This document shows, piece after piece, positions 9,701 to 18,700 of a stretch of 62,139 nt of DNA; positions within the stretch are counted from its first letter, which is position 1; the number at the start of each line of letters is the position of its first letter. The DNA is from an uncultured Prevotella sp. GTDB lineage: Bacteria; Bacteroidota; Bacteroidia; Bacteroidales; Bacteroidaceae. The stretch spans positions 1 to 62,139 of the forward strand of contig CAMHTW010000016.1 of assembly GCA_946188165.1 (NCBI GenBank). The letters run 5' to 3'. The notes under the pieces were generated by a model. That model was not told where the DNA came from and searched no databases. It worked only from the letters and a program-made list of their open reading frames with translations. The translations under genes and the position numbers were made by a program.

Positions 9701-10229
9701 GGTTGACGAGGATAAACTGACTGCCGGTGAGACTAGTCCTGTCACCCGTCAGGCCGTACTTAGTGCCGAAGAAGCTGCCAAGTATACTTATGAGGCCGTA
9801 ACCTCAGGCAATGACGACTGGAATCCACGTAAGTTCTTCGAACCCGTCGATGCTCCCGCCAACTTGAAGTATGGTGCAGCCGACCGCACCCTCACATGGA
9901 CGCCAAGTGAGTATGCCATCTGCTATGTCATCATCGACCAGAACGACAAGGTGGTTGGTTTCACCAAGGACAACTCGTTCACTACCGACGGACAAAGCAG
10001 CCAATATAGCGTCAAAGCCGTTAATGAATACGGTAGTCTGAGTCAGCCTGCCACCGTCAGCACCACCACGGGGGTACATGCCGTTGCTAAAGGCCAACAG
10101 CCAACAGCCAACAGTCAGTACTACAATCTTCAGGGCGTTCAGCTTAAGACGCCTGCCCGTGGCCTGAATATTGTCTGTACGAGGACAGCAGACGGCAATC
10201 TGTTTACAAAGAAAGTTATAAAATATTAG
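6795..10229 (+). CDS. Multidomain pectin methylesterase (CE8), secreted
   Basis: Removes methyl esters from homogalacturonan so that the lyase encoded upstream can act. The 1144-residue product has a signal peptide (first about 28 residues), an N-terminal beta-sandwich region, InlB-B-like repeat modules (about 235-390), a second beta-sandwich region, and a Big-5-like module starting near SCSPADGSTGASARG. The CE8 beta-helix starts near residue 685 with DGTGDYKTIQEAI. Catalytic Asp832 (QDTWY), Asp857 (GAVDFYYG) and Arg912 (LGRAW) are all present. An FnIII-like module and a type-IX-like tail (YYNLQGVQL) end the protein. Two heptad-type repeats lie in the coding sequence, one in the signal peptide and one before the tail. 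The next gene starts 5 bp after the stop. Confidence 0.88.
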   Translation: MKHYLRFKLVISFWLLAFGFCSTVQVHAEQVTLAAWDFTNDVKYTQTTQNGNMTYYTASAASKENMEYTFSTQQPFFYPTSGTVTTGTLTIWSNDGNKKWYISNYNNGALRMYTAAPQIISNITDATQHYNYAEVELSAAGYKNLQFSCRMSGNNSKTLPVYVLVSTDDGTTWMPSSIQNTTGSSWSNFNETKALLAVDGKANVKVRALIGYDAGATGDMYLNSFKVTGETLGSDAVYTLTTTATPLGAGYVAMSPVGDAAVNGTEISYTGMGFSGHKLKEWQDAGGKKLAATPTYTATITGNTSVTAVFDTIETYTLTVNKAGDGAKWGEITLSPEPVNGKYDAGTEVTLTVVPNMVTNFLTWEDNSAELTRVVTVNGNTEVTASFDVIPFIVAWDFNNDKNSARGNRPADYAFTTDNTGVMLFYQGPDCASTNWGGGKASFGSREFWAARRYTDWSKSEQIPRAFVASFSVRDYDKIKIHSLVAANNSCVRQRQLLQLSTTSSTEGFETIKMLTLEENPNSDWVNFDCELDTKAIDGMVYIRWIEDETSDFFDGGNHSGTEGFYLADVIILADQNAVDDKDVPQLVSCSPADGSTGASARGNIVLSFNERVKAGTGSVTLNGETLTGSFGSKSVTYAYHGLQYGQPYTLSIGTNAITDLSGNAFPARDINFTVMERPTPTAKLFDAIVATDGTGDYKTIQEAIDKAPTNRIAPWLIFVKNGKYEELVTIPENKPFIHLIGQDKENTTICYWINNGSSSDIGWEYSTNNPQSKTYGKQGVVQVNSTDFYTENISYIDSYGVEKQAGPMGLAMSSRNDRQAFNNCQFRSYQDTWYTDVRSTTVRQYVNNCLIEGAVDFYYGAGNNYIENSTFRLAREGSVIVAPSHPAGTPWGYVMVNNTIDGKGGSNKLGRAWQNQPQAVWINTTLKTTLATEGWSEWHIAPKLFAEYNTMDADGNPVDLNNRRTTYKVDEDKLTAGETSPVTRQAVLSAEEAAKYTYEAVTSGNDDWNPRKFFEPVDAPANLKYGAADRTLTWTPSEYAICYVIIDQNDKVVGFTKDNSFTTDGQSSQYSVKAVNEYGSLSQPATVSTTTGVHAVAKGQQPTANSQYYNLQGVQLKTPARGLNIVCTRTADGNLFTKKVIKY
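6825..6852 (+). repeat. 14-bp tandem duplication in the CE8 signal peptide
   Basis: ATTAGCTTTTGGCT occurs twice in direct succession (6825-6838, 6839-6852). Fourteen bp is two heptads, and each half resembles the other (TTAGCTT, TTGGCTA). It encodes the hydrophobic core of the signal peptide. Confidence 0.75.
10092..10118 (+). repeat. Heptanucleotide repeat near the 3' end of the CE8 gene
   Basis: GGCCAAC, AGCCAAC, AGCCAAC and a partial AGTCAGT follow with a 7-bp period. They encode the linker GQQPTANSQ in front of the C-terminal sorting-like tail. Confidence 0.7.
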
Positions 10230-10234
10230 TAGTC

Positions 10235-12775
10235 ATGAAGATTGTAAACGTCAGGCTAACATTGGTAATGCTCATGTCCGCATGGGCATTACCTTTCTTT
10301 CCACAAAACCATGTGCTGTGGTATGACCGCCCGGCACAGCATTGGGTGGAAGCTCTGCCTTTGGGTAATGGACGTTTGGGAGCCATGGAGTATGGTGGCG
10401 TGGCGAACGACACCATCCAATTGAACGAGGACACCTTCTGGAGCGGGTCGCCTTATAATAATGTCAATCCCAAAGCATTGACTGTACTATCGGAAATTCG
10501 TGCCGCATTAGATCGCGGTGACTACCAGCGGGCTCAGTATCTGGCCATGCACAACATTACAGCAGACCGCAGTATTACGGGGCACGGTATGATGTATGAA
10601 TCGGTGGGCAACCTGATTCTAACCTCTCACGACTCACCTCTCACCTCTAACTATCGCCGTCAGTTGAGTCTCGATGACGCAGTGGCTACCACCACGTGGC
10701 AATCGGATGGAACGTGCTACAAGCGAGAGGTATTTACATCGTTGACCGACGACATCACCATCGTGCATCTGAAAGCCGACAGAAAAGGTGCGCTCAGTTT
10801 CGATGTATCCTTCGTCGGACCATTGAAAAAGCAGCGCGTGACGGCTACTGTCAGCAATGCCGCCAAGGACATGCTGCGCGTGTTCAGTCGCCCCACGGCA
10901 ACAAATGCAGAAAACGTGCCCAACGGTTTGCACTGCATTACGTATATCAAGGTGATTCCTATAGGTGGCAGCGTGACGGGCAAAGACGGCAAGGTGAGTG
11001 TCAGCGGTGCCAATGAGACTTTGCTGCTCATCAGTTCGGCCACCAACTTTGTGCGCTATGACAATATCACAGGCGATGCCGAGGCAAAGGCATTTGGACT
11101 GCTAAACGCATATTGTGACAAAAGGGAAAGTTTCCAGCAATCGTTGGCAACGCATAAGGCACGCTATCAGGAACAATTCAATCGGGTGACACTGGATTTG
11201 GGGCATAATGCCAAGCAGGAGCAGAAACCTACGGATGTACGCATCCGTGAGTTTTCAGAGACTAACGATCCTGGGCTGGCAGCTACCTATTTCCAATTTG
11301 GCCGCTACCTGCTTATCGCCTCATCGCAGAAGGGCAGTCAGCCCGCCAACTTGCAAGGCATTTGGAATCCCGATGCAGACCAGTATCCTGCATGGGACTC
11401 GAAATACACGACCAATATCAATGTGGAGATGAACTACTGGCCTGCTGAGGTGACAAATCTTTCTGAGTGTCATGAGCCTTTCCTACAGATGGTCAGCGAT
11501 GTCAGCGTTACAGGACGCCGCTCAGCCCGCGAGATGTATGGCGCTCGGGGCTGGACGTTGCATCATAATACCGATCTGTGGCGATCAACGGGTAGTGTGG
11601 ACTATCATTCATGCTCTATCTGGCCTACGTGCAATGCATGGTTCTGTTCGCACCTGTGGGAACACTATCTTTATACGGGCGATAAGGCTTATCTACGTGA
11701 GGTAGCCTATCCTGTGATGGCCGATGCCTGCCGATTCTATCAGGACTTTCTGGTACGTGAGCCGAAGACAGGCTATCTGGTGGCCTCACCCTCACATTCA
11801 CCAGAGAACCATCCTGGCCTGAAGAAATACCACGACGACATTTTCAACAACGATCAGGCACCTGCCGTCTTTGCCGGAGTCTCGATGGACAACCAAATGA
11901 TTTATGACCTGCTATACAACACCCGCTTGGCAGCTGACGCATTGGATATTGACCAGGCCTTTGCCGATAGTTTGGATGCCATCCGTCGACAGCTTCCGCC
12001 CATGATGGTGGGAAAGTACGGACAACTGCAAGAGTGGCTTGAAGACTGGGATCTTGAAAAGTCGGGCCATCGTCATGTATCACATCTGTGGTGTGCCTAT
12101 CCTGGACGTCAGGTGTCACCTTACGAGAATCCGGTAGCTACTGCTGCCGTACGTAAGTCACTCATCGGACGTGGTGATGCCTCACGCGGTTGGTCGATGG
12201 GTTGGAAGGTGTGTCTGTGGGCGCGTCTGCTCGATGGTAACCATGCCTATAAACTTATCGAAAATCAGTTGAAGCTAAAGTCTCCATACGCTACTATTAA
12301 GGATCAAGACGGTGGCACATACGCCAACATGTTCGACTCACACCCACCCTTCCAGATTGATGGCAATTTTGGCTGTTGTGCTGGTATGGCTGAGATGCTG
12401 GTACAGAGCTATGACGGTAGCGTACACCTGCTCCCTGCCTTACCCGACGTGTGGCCAGATGGTGAGGTAACGGGGCTGAAGACACGCGGTGGCTTTGAAA
12501 TAGAAAGAATGGTGTGGCGTAACGGCAAGTTGCAATCAGTGACTATCCGTTCTACCATAGGCGGCAACCTACGTCTGCGCTCTGTTGTTAAGCTAAAGGG
12601 CAAAGGACTGAAAACGGCAAAGGGGGCCAATTCCAATCCGCTGATGCTGGTTTACGACATTCCCAAGCCCATAGTGAAAGATACTTCTAAACTGATAAAG
12701 ACAGATTTGCAATCCACCTTTATCTATGATATCAGCACACAGGTAGGGCAATCTTATACGTTTACCTGCAAATAA
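10235..12775 (+). CDS. GH95 family alpha-L-fucosidase/alpha-L-galactosidase, secreted
   Basis: Predicted to remove terminal L-fucose or L-galactose residues from plant cell-wall side chains. The 846-residue product opens with a signal peptide and the family hallmark WYDRPAQHWVEALPLGNGRLG. The catalytic set known for the family can be placed: the Asn pair Asn394/Asn396 in TNINVEMNYWP, the likely general acid Glu524 in SPSHSPEN, and Asp709 in FQIDGNFGCC. The choice between fucosidase and galactosidase cannot be made by eye. It is the third gene of the operon and ends before a terminator at 12814-12840. A 35-bp heptad array (10619-10653) lies in the N-terminal domain and encodes a Ser/Thr-rich loop. 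Confidence 0.88.
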   Translation: MKIVNVRLTLVMLMSAWALPFFPQNHVLWYDRPAQHWVEALPLGNGRLGAMEYGGVANDTIQLNEDTFWSGSPYNNVNPKALTVLSEIRAALDRGDYQRAQYLAMHNITADRSITGHGMMYESVGNLILTSHDSPLTSNYRRQLSLDDAVATTTWQSDGTCYKREVFTSLTDDITIVHLKADRKGALSFDVSFVGPLKKQRVTATVSNAAKDMLRVFSRPTATNAENVPNGLHCITYIKVIPIGGSVTGKDGKVSVSGANETLLLISSATNFVRYDNITGDAEAKAFGLLNAYCDKRESFQQSLATHKARYQEQFNRVTLDLGHNAKQEQKPTDVRIREFSETNDPGLAATYFQFGRYLLIASSQKGSQPANLQGIWNPDADQYPAWDSKYTTNINVEMNYWPAEVTNLSECHEPFLQMVSDVSVTGRRSAREMYGARGWTLHHNTDLWRSTGSVDYHSCSIWPTCNAWFCSHLWEHYLYTGDKAYLREVAYPVMADACRFYQDFLVREPKTGYLVASPSHSPENHPGLKKYHDDIFNNDQAPAVFAGVSMDNQMIYDLLYNTRLAADALDIDQAFADSLDAIRRQLPPMMVGKYGQLQEWLEDWDLEKSGHRHVSHLWCAYPGRQVSPYENPVATAAVRKSLIGRGDASRGWSMGWKVCLWARLLDGNHAYKLIENQLKLKSPYATIKDQDGGTYANMFDSHPPFQIDGNFGCCAGMAEMLVQSYDGSVHLLPALPDVWPDGEVTGLKTRGGFEIERMVWRNGKLQSVTIRSTIGGNLRLRSVVKLKGKGLKTAKGANSNPLMLVYDIPKPIVKDTSKLIKTDLQSTFIYDISTQVGQSYTFTCK
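10619..10653 (+). repeat. Heptanucleotide repeat inside the GH95 gene
   Basis: Five units, CTAACCT, CTCACGA, CTCACCT, CTCACCT and CTAACTA, follow with a 7-bp period and encode the loop LTSHDSPLTSNY between two conserved strands. Gain or loss of one unit would shift the frame. Confidence 0.75.
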
Positions 12776-12813
12776 ATATTTCCATTATGCTTACGCACTT
12801 GTTTGCAACAATC

Positions 12814-12840
12814 AAGGATGGCCTATAGGTCATCCTTTTT
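12814..12840 (+). terminator. Intrinsic terminator of the lyase-esterase-GH95 operon
   Basis: AAGGATGGCC (12814-12823) pairs with GGTCATCCTT (12828-12837) around TATA, with one G-U pair, followed by a T-run to 12840. The structure overlaps the stop codon of the convergent regulator gene. Confidence 0.75.
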
Positions 12841-15222
12841 GATGCTCTCAACATATTCTTTTGGTAGCATACCTGTCAGTTTCTTGAAGCAGCGGCTAAA
12901 ATATTTAGGATCGGAAAAACCGCAACGGTAGGCCACATCTGAGACGCGTGTGCTGGACTCTGAAAGCAGACGCTTGGCATAGTTGATGCGAGTATTCAGC
13001 AAGTAGTTGTTGGGCGAACTGTCGAAGATGTGCTTCATCCGTACAAAGAGCACGGTACGGCTGACATTCATGGCCTGTGCCATATCCATCACGGAGAGAC
13101 TGGCATTGTCGATATTCTTAGTGACGAAATCTTTCAGTCTATTGGCAAACTGACGGTCTTCATGACTGAGTTGTCCGTCTTCCTCATGTATTTCTTTCAC
13201 GTCTTCCGTAATGGGCAGCAGCTGCTTGAGTTGTGCACCTAAAAGTTCTATTTGTTCTTTGCTGGTCAACCTGGTATCCTTAAGTTCTCGCTGTAGCATG
13301 CGGATGTATTTGACGGTAGCCCCGACTATGAAGATCAGCAAAGCCGTCAGCAGTCCGTACAGCATCCAGGCCCATGGTGTCTCGTTGAAATGTGCAGCAC
13401 GGTGCAGGACAATGGTCTCTTCGTTGTCAACCCACACACCGTCACCGTTGGTGGACTTGACGTGTAGCGTATAGGTACCTGGCGCCAGACTGGCATAGTT
13501 GATTTCGTTGTTGCGGGTATACCGCCATTTTTGGTCGATACCCTCCATACGATAGGCATAGACTATTTCTTCGTTCTTGTTGTAGTCGAGGGCAGCAAAG
13601 CGGATATTGATGTCACGCTCGTCGGGCGAGAGCCGTATCTCCTTTTCACAGTCGAATACAATTTTTGGCACGAAACGACTCTTGGCCATCTGCTGTGGAT
13701 GGAGCGTCAGCGTCCCTTGTGTGGTACCAAGTACCATACTGCTGTCCGACAGCAGGGCGGGGGTAGCTTCAGTAAATACCTCACCGGCATCTGAGAGCAG
13801 TCGCCAATAGTTGGTGGCTACGCCTGTTGAGGTATTGAGAAGGCTGAGTGATCCTGCCGATACAATCCAGAGACTGCCGTCACGGTCTTCAGCCAGTGTC
13901 TGGTTCATATCGGAGGCAATACCCTCTGAAACGGAATAATGCTGGAAACGAATAGTGTCGCTCAGCAGTTTTCGGGAGAGGATTTTCTCTGTGCCCCCAC
14001 CAGATGTGGCTAAAAAGAACTCGCCCTTACGTGTTTGCAGTATTTCCATCACATAGTTGTTACTAAGGCTCGATGCTCTGTCGGGCTGTCGGCGGTTGAC
14101 GTAGAAATGCATCTTCTCGTAGGGTTCGTTAAGCGATACGGTATAGAGGCCATCATTGGTTCCCAACAAGGCGGTGCCGTCACTGAGCAGCCACACGCAA
14201 CGGCTTCGTAGTCCATCCTTTGGATATTTCTTCAGCTGATTGCCGCAGTGGACGAAACGCATGCTGCCATCGGTTTGCTGAATACCGATATTCATGCCGC
14301 CCCCAAAAGTGGCAATGATAAGTCGGTGTTCGGCATCCTCGGCAATGCCGTAGACGGATTCGTTGTTGATGCTGTAGGCATCATACTCGTCGGGAACGAA
14401 CCGTTTTACTATGAAACGTCCGTTAGCAGGTGTCAGACGGAACAAACCGCCGGGTTTGGCACCAATCCAAACGATACCCTTACTGTCTTCATACAGGCAA
14501 TAGGCGGCATTGCCAAAGCATACGGGTGTAGTATGTAGCGTACCGTCGGTAGCCAGCCATCGCATGGGAGTTCCCTTCCGGCTGATGCGGATATAGCCGT
14601 TTTTGTCGGCAGCCCATAACTGGTTCTGTCTGTCGGTAAGCAGGGCACTGACCACCTCCTCGCCCTGTTGCGCAATCTTTTGTGTCCTGGCGGTCTGCGA
14701 TGTCTGCGACAGTCTTTCCAATCCGCGGTGTGTATAGGTCCAGATGCCTTGCTGGCGGTCTGTCAGCAGAATATGGACCTCTATGTTTTCGTAGTCTTTG
14801 ATTTGCGCTACCAGCTTTTTTACAGCCTCCGATGCATGGTAAACTTTCGTCTTTACCTTTTTATTATATATTTCAAATCGGTGCGACTGGGTATTGAACA
14901 GGTAGAATTTCCCGTTCGAGCCACAGATGATGCTGCCGTTGCCGTCTTCCGCAAGATAGCTGATACGGTTGGTTTCCAAAGGGCAGTTGTCGCCCGGACG
15001 TGTCTTGAAGGTCTCAAAGCGGTAGCCGTCATAGCGGCGTAGTCCGTCCCACGTGGCCAGCCAGATATAGCCCTGTCGGTCCTGTATCATGTGTTGTACC
15101 AGTGCCTCGGAAAAACCGTCGCTTTCTCCGAAGTGCTGAATACGTATGTCATTGTCGTGAGTGATAGATGCAGCCAATGGCACACACAGACAAATCAGCA
15201 GTAGCAATATGAGTTTCTTCAT
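12823..15222 (-). CDS. Membrane-spanning propeller/AraC regulator of the pectin locus (no kinase or receiver)
   Basis: Likely senses a pectin breakdown product and activates the locus. The 799-residue product has a signal peptide, a large periplasmic region of two-component-regulator propeller blades (QDRQGYIWLATWDGLRRYDG near the start; EDSKGIVWIGAKPGGLFRL; TRKGEFFLATSGGG), a Y_Y_Y-type beta domain (RMEGIDQKWRYTRNNEINYA), one transmembrane helix (about 613-636), a short coiled linker and an AraC HTH domain (about 695-795, ending DVAYRCGFSDPKYFSRCFKK). Classical hybrid two-component regulators of such loci place HisKA, HATPase and receiver domains between membrane and HTH; here only about 55 residues lie there. 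The start at 15222 (MKKLILLLL) is preferred over 15267 because it begins the signal peptide and lies downstream of the promoter. Confidence 0.85.
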   Translation of the reverse strand: MKKLILLLLICLCVPLAASITHDNDIRIQHFGESDGFSEALVQHMIQDRQGYIWLATWDGLRRYDGYRFETFKTRPGDNCPLETNRISYLAEDGNGSIICGSNGKFYLFNTQSHRFEIYNKKVKTKVYHASEAVKKLVAQIKDYENIEVHILLTDRQQGIWTYTHRGLERLSQTSQTARTQKIAQQGEEVVSALLTDRQNQLWAADKNGYIRISRKGTPMRWLATDGTLHTTPVCFGNAAYCLYEDSKGIVWIGAKPGGLFRLTPANGRFIVKRFVPDEYDAYSINNESVYGIAEDAEHRLIIATFGGGMNIGIQQTDGSMRFVHCGNQLKKYPKDGLRSRCVWLLSDGTALLGTNDGLYTVSLNEPYEKMHFYVNRRQPDRASSLSNNYVMEILQTRKGEFFLATSGGGTEKILSRKLLSDTIRFQHYSVSEGIASDMNQTLAEDRDGSLWIVSAGSLSLLNTSTGVATNYWRLLSDAGEVFTEATPALLSDSSMVLGTTQGTLTLHPQQMAKSRFVPKIVFDCEKEIRLSPDERDINIRFAALDYNKNEEIVYAYRMEGIDQKWRYTRNNEINYASLAPGTYTLHVKSTNGDGVWVDNEETIVLHRAAHFNETPWAWMLYGLLTALLIFIVGATVKYIRMLQRELKDTRLTSKEQIELLGAQLKQLLPITEDVKEIHEEDGQLSHEDRQFANRLKDFVTKNIDNASLSVMDMAQAMNVSRTVLFVRMKHIFDSSPNNYLLNTRINYAKRLLSESSTRVSDVAYRCGFSDPKYFSRCFKKLTGMLPKEYVESIKKDDL

Positions 15223-15244
15223 TGTTGCAGAATAATTGAGTGCA

Positions 15245-15252
15245 CAAAAGTA
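15245..15252 (-). promoter_or_regulatory. -7 element of the propeller/AraC regulator gene
   Basis: CAAAAGTA on the plus strand reads TACTTTTG on the minus strand and lies 22 bp upstream of the regulator ATG. A -33 TTTG at normal spacing is not clear. Confidence 0.6.
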
Positions 15253-15357
15253 CAAAATATATTTCAAATAAGAGTATTTTCGTCCGAAAATCGCAAAATC
15301 CGTATTATTTTCACCGTCAAACGTACTTTATTGAACCTTCTGCAACAGTTTGTTGTC

Positions 15358-15365
15358 TACTTTTG
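15358..15365 (+). promoter_or_regulatory. -7 element of the susCD operon
   Basis: TACTTTTG matches the Bacteroidota -7 consensus; the ATG of susC is at 15454, leaving a leader of about 80 nt. The roughly 100 bp between this and the divergent regulator promoter is the likely binding site region for the regulator. Confidence 0.6.
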
Positions 15366-15453
15366 CATCGGAAAAACTACTGCCAATGCAACGCCACACT
15401 CTAACCAAAGTTCAGAGAATGTTAATATTTTATTTAATAACAAATCAAAAAAT

Positions 15454-18400
15454 ATGGTAAAACAAACTATTCTATCAATGCTGTTACTGTTTGCCGCCAT
15501 CGTTGCCCATGCACAAGGTGGTCAGGTGAATGGTCAAGTGAAAGATGCGATGGGGGAATCTGTCATCGGTGCTACGGTGGCGGAGGCAGGCAACCCGAAG
15601 AATGCGACGGTGACCGACTATGACGGTCATTTTGTACTGAAACTATCAGGGAAGGGCCGTCAGGTTGTCGTGTCATACGTGGGCATGAAACCAAAGACGG
15701 TTAAAGCTGTCCCGGGTGCTCAGCTCAGTGTATCGTTGGAAGAAGACGAAACGACACTCGGCGAATTGGAAGTCGTGGCTGTGGGTTATGGTGTGGCACG
15801 TCGGCGCGACCTGACGGGAAGTATCTCGTCGGTTGGCGAGAAGACATTGAAACACATCACCACCACCAATGCCGCTTCGGCTATCACAGGTCGTCTGGCA
15901 GGTGTCAATGTGGTGACAACTCAGGGTTCGCCTGATGCAGACGTGACGATACGCGTACGTGGCGGCGGCTCTATCACACAGAATAATGAACCACTATTCA
16001 TCGTCGACGGCTTTCAGGTATCAAGCATTGCCGACATTCCTCCGACAGATATCGAAAGTGTCGACGTGTTGAAAGATGCCTCGTCGACGGCCATCTATGG
16101 TGCCAAGGGTGCCAATGGTGTTATCTTGGTTACCACGAAGAGCGGTAAGACTGGTAAGACGGAAGTAAACTTCAACGTGACGCTGGGTTGGAACCGTTTT
16201 TATAACGAGACCGAGGTGCTGTCGCCATACGAGTATGTCTACCTGCAGCGCGAGTTGGATAGTGGCAATAATGCCAGTTTCTTCGACCGTTATGGCCGTT
16301 GGGAGGATATAGACATCTATAAAAGCCGTGAGGGTACCGACTGGCAGAAGAAGCTTTTCGACCGTACAGGCTTCAAACAAAGCTACAATGTGAACATCAA
16401 TGGAGGTTCCAATGACCTTATTTATAGTCTGAGCTATACGCACGATGACGAGACGTACATCATGCAGTCGTCCGACTACAAGCGCGACAACCTGAATGCC
16501 AAGATCAGCAAGAGGTTCTCGAAGACGCTACGCCTCGACTTCAACAGCAAGATGACTTATCGCGTGGTGAACGGTCCCAGCGTCTCAGCAGGCAACAAAC
16601 TGCGCGACTGTGTGAAATATCCCTCGATTGGTACGCTGACAGATCTGGGCATCGACGACCTGGGTGATGCCAGTGATCTGAGCTATGAGAATATCAGCAA
16701 CCTGAACGACCCGTTCTATAATATTGCCAACGAGTATAAGAAACAGACCTTCTTTAACAATTCTTACAATCTGGCACTGACGTGGGACATCATGCCTTGG
16801 TTGTCGTGGCGCACTGAAGGGACATACGGTTTCACCTACAACCGTCAGGACAACGTGTTCTTAGCTAACACCGGTGAGGCCAACGGACGTTCGGGATTCC
16901 CCGTAGCCAAGCGTCAGTATACAGATGGCAAAAACTGGACGTTCCGCACGTTGCTGAACTTCAAGAAAGACTTCGCCCAGCACCATGTGGACGCTATGGC
17001 AGGCTTCGAGGCCAACCATTCGAAGACGAACAATATGAAGATTGAGTCCGACTACTATCCACTGGACTATAGCGTGGACAACATCCTGGCCATGTGGAAC
17101 AACGGTACACAGGAGCCCACCTATACCACTATCGCAGAACCCGGCCGTACGCTGTCGTACTTCGGACGCGCTAACTATGTTTATGCAGGCAAGTACTATC
17201 TGACCTTCACGCTGCGTGCCGACGGAACGAATGTGTTCTCTGAGGGTAACAAATGGGGTGTGTTCCCTGCCTTTGCAGCAGCTTGGCGCATCAGCGACGA
17301 GAAGTTCATGGAATCCACTAAGGGATGGCTCGACAACCTGAAGTTGCGCTTCTCGCATGGTGTGGCAGGTAATGCCCGCGTAGGCAGCTACTGGCGCCAG
17401 ACCTACAGTCCCGTAACCAATGTAAAGAACCTGTACTATCAGGGCGAGACGGGTCAGAGCAGCATGCAGCCCTCTACCGTACTGCGTAATGAGGACCTGA
17501 CGTGGGAGACGAAACACTCCACCAATATCGGACTGGACTTCACAGTGCTGAAGAAGCGTCTGGATGTCTCAATCGACTGGTATAACGACGTGACCAAGAA
17601 CCTCATTATGTCGGTACAGCTGCCCAGCAACTCGGGCTACAATACACAGTATCAGAACCTGGGTCAGACCACCAACCGTGGTATCGAATTCACCGTCAAT
17701 GCCAATCTGATTCAGAAGAAAGACTTCTATCTGGATGCCAACTTCAACATCTCATTCAACAAGAACAAGGTAGATAAGTTGTATGGCACCGACAAGGATG
17801 AGATGATTCTTTCAGGCGGCTCGTTCCCCAGCACGGGTAGCGACAACTATCGCGTATTCGTAGGCGACGAGGTGGGTCTGATGTATGGCTATGTCTGTGA
17901 CGGCTACTATTCGTTCGACGACTTTACATTCAACGAGACTACCAAGCGCTGGGACATCAATGAAGGCACCATAGATTGCTCGGGCGTGCTGTCGCGCTCG
18001 GGAGCATGGTTCGGGCCCGGTCATCTGAAGTTGAAGGACCTAAATGGCGATGGCAAGGTGGATGCCGACAACGACCGCCAAGTCATAGGTCATGCACAGC
18101 CAAAGCATACAGGTGGTTTCGGTATCAACATGGGATGGAAAGGCTTAGACTTGACTGCGCTGTTCAACTGGTCGTATGGCAACGATGTGCTTAATATCAA
18201 TAAGGTTGACTATACCAGCTACGACCTGTCGAAGCGCTATCAGAACATGTCGACGGACATGACGCTGGACAAGCGCTTTACCGTCATCGACCCCACGACG
18301 GGCCTAAACATCTATAATGGCGAGTATGCCAACCCCGTCCGCCTACAGGAACTGAACCAGGGCAAGACGATGTGGCATCCGCTGATGAACAACAGCGTGA

Positions 18401-18666
18401 CCACCGACTGGGCTGTCGAAGATGGCTCGTACCTGCGTCTGGGAACGCTGACACTGGGCTACTCGCTGCCACAGAGCGTGCTACGCCACATCGGTGCCAA
18501 GAGTCTGCGCATCTATGCCACGGGTACAAACCTGTTCTGTATCACCGGCTATAGCGGTCAGGACCCCGAGGTCAACATCTCATCGAACAATATGGTGATG
18601 GGCTACGACCGTTCGGCCTATCCGAAGGCTCGTTCGTTCATCCTTGGCGTGAACCTAAAGTTTTAA
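15454..18666 (+). CDS. SusC/RagA-type TonB-dependent outer-membrane transporter
   Basis: Imports oligosaccharides, here probably pectin fragments, through the outer membrane using TonB energy together with the SusD-like protein encoded next. The 1070-residue product has a signal peptide (ending AAIVAHAQGG), a carboxypeptidase-regulatory-like domain (VNGQVKDAMGESVIGATV), a plug domain with VGYGVARRRDLTGSISSV and FIVDGFQ, and a large beta-barrel ending in the aromatic C-terminus FILGVNLKF. The start at 15454 begins the signal peptide; in-frame codons back to 15331 would precede the promoter. SusD follows after 34 bp. Confidence 0.93.
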   Translation: MVKQTILSMLLLFAAIVAHAQGGQVNGQVKDAMGESVIGATVAEAGNPKNATVTDYDGHFVLKLSGKGRQVVVSYVGMKPKTVKAVPGAQLSVSLEEDETTLGELEVVAVGYGVARRRDLTGSISSVGEKTLKHITTTNAASAITGRLAGVNVVTTQGSPDADVTIRVRGGGSITQNNEPLFIVDGFQVSSIADIPPTDIESVDVLKDASSTAIYGAKGANGVILVTTKSGKTGKTEVNFNVTLGWNRFYNETEVLSPYEYVYLQRELDSGNNASFFDRYGRWEDIDIYKSREGTDWQKKLFDRTGFKQSYNVNINGGSNDLIYSLSYTHDDETYIMQSSDYKRDNLNAKISKRFSKTLRLDFNSKMTYRVVNGPSVSAGNKLRDCVKYPSIGTLTDLGIDDLGDASDLSYENISNLNDPFYNIANEYKKQTFFNNSYNLALTWDIMPWLSWRTEGTYGFTYNRQDNVFLANTGEANGRSGFPVAKRQYTDGKNWTFRTLLNFKKDFAQHHVDAMAGFEANHSKTNNMKIESDYYPLDYSVDNILAMWNNGTQEPTYTTIAEPGRTLSYFGRANYVYAGKYYLTFTLRADGTNVFSEGNKWGVFPAFAAAWRISDEKFMESTKGWLDNLKLRFSHGVAGNARVGSYWRQTYSPVTNVKNLYYQGETGQSSMQPSTVLRNEDLTWETKHSTNIGLDFTVLKKRLDVSIDWYNDVTKNLIMSVQLPSNSGYNTQYQNLGQTTNRGIEFTVNANLIQKKDFYLDANFNISFNKNKVDKLYGTDKDEMILSGGSFPSTGSDNYRVFVGDEVGLMYGYVCDGYYSFDDFTFNETTKRWDINEGTIDCSGVLSRSGAWFGPGHLKLKDLNGDGKVDADNDRQVIGHAQPKHTGGFGINMGWKGLDLTALFNWSYGNDVLNINKVDYTSYDLSKRYQNMSTDMTLDKRFTVIDPTTGLNIYNGEYANPVRLQELNQGKTMWHPLMNNSVTTDWAVEDGSYLRLGTLTLGYSLPQSVLRHIGAKSLRIYATGTNLFCITGYSGQDPEVNISSNNMVMGYDRSAYPKARSFILGVNLKF

Positions 18667-18700
18667 ATGTAAAAAGGTAAAAAAGTAAAAAAGAAAAGTT
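18667..18700 (+). repeat. Octanucleotide A-rich repeat in the susC-susD spacer
   Basis: GTAAAAAG, GTAAAAAA and GTAAAAAA follow with an 8-bp period, then GAAAAG and the ATG of susD. The array fills the ribosome-binding region. Its period differs from the 7-bp arrays elsewhere. Confidence 0.6.

Noticed and set aside
12823..15222. Full hybrid two-component system regulator
   Set aside because: No H-box, N-box, G-box or receiver Asp motif between the membrane helix and the AraC domain.
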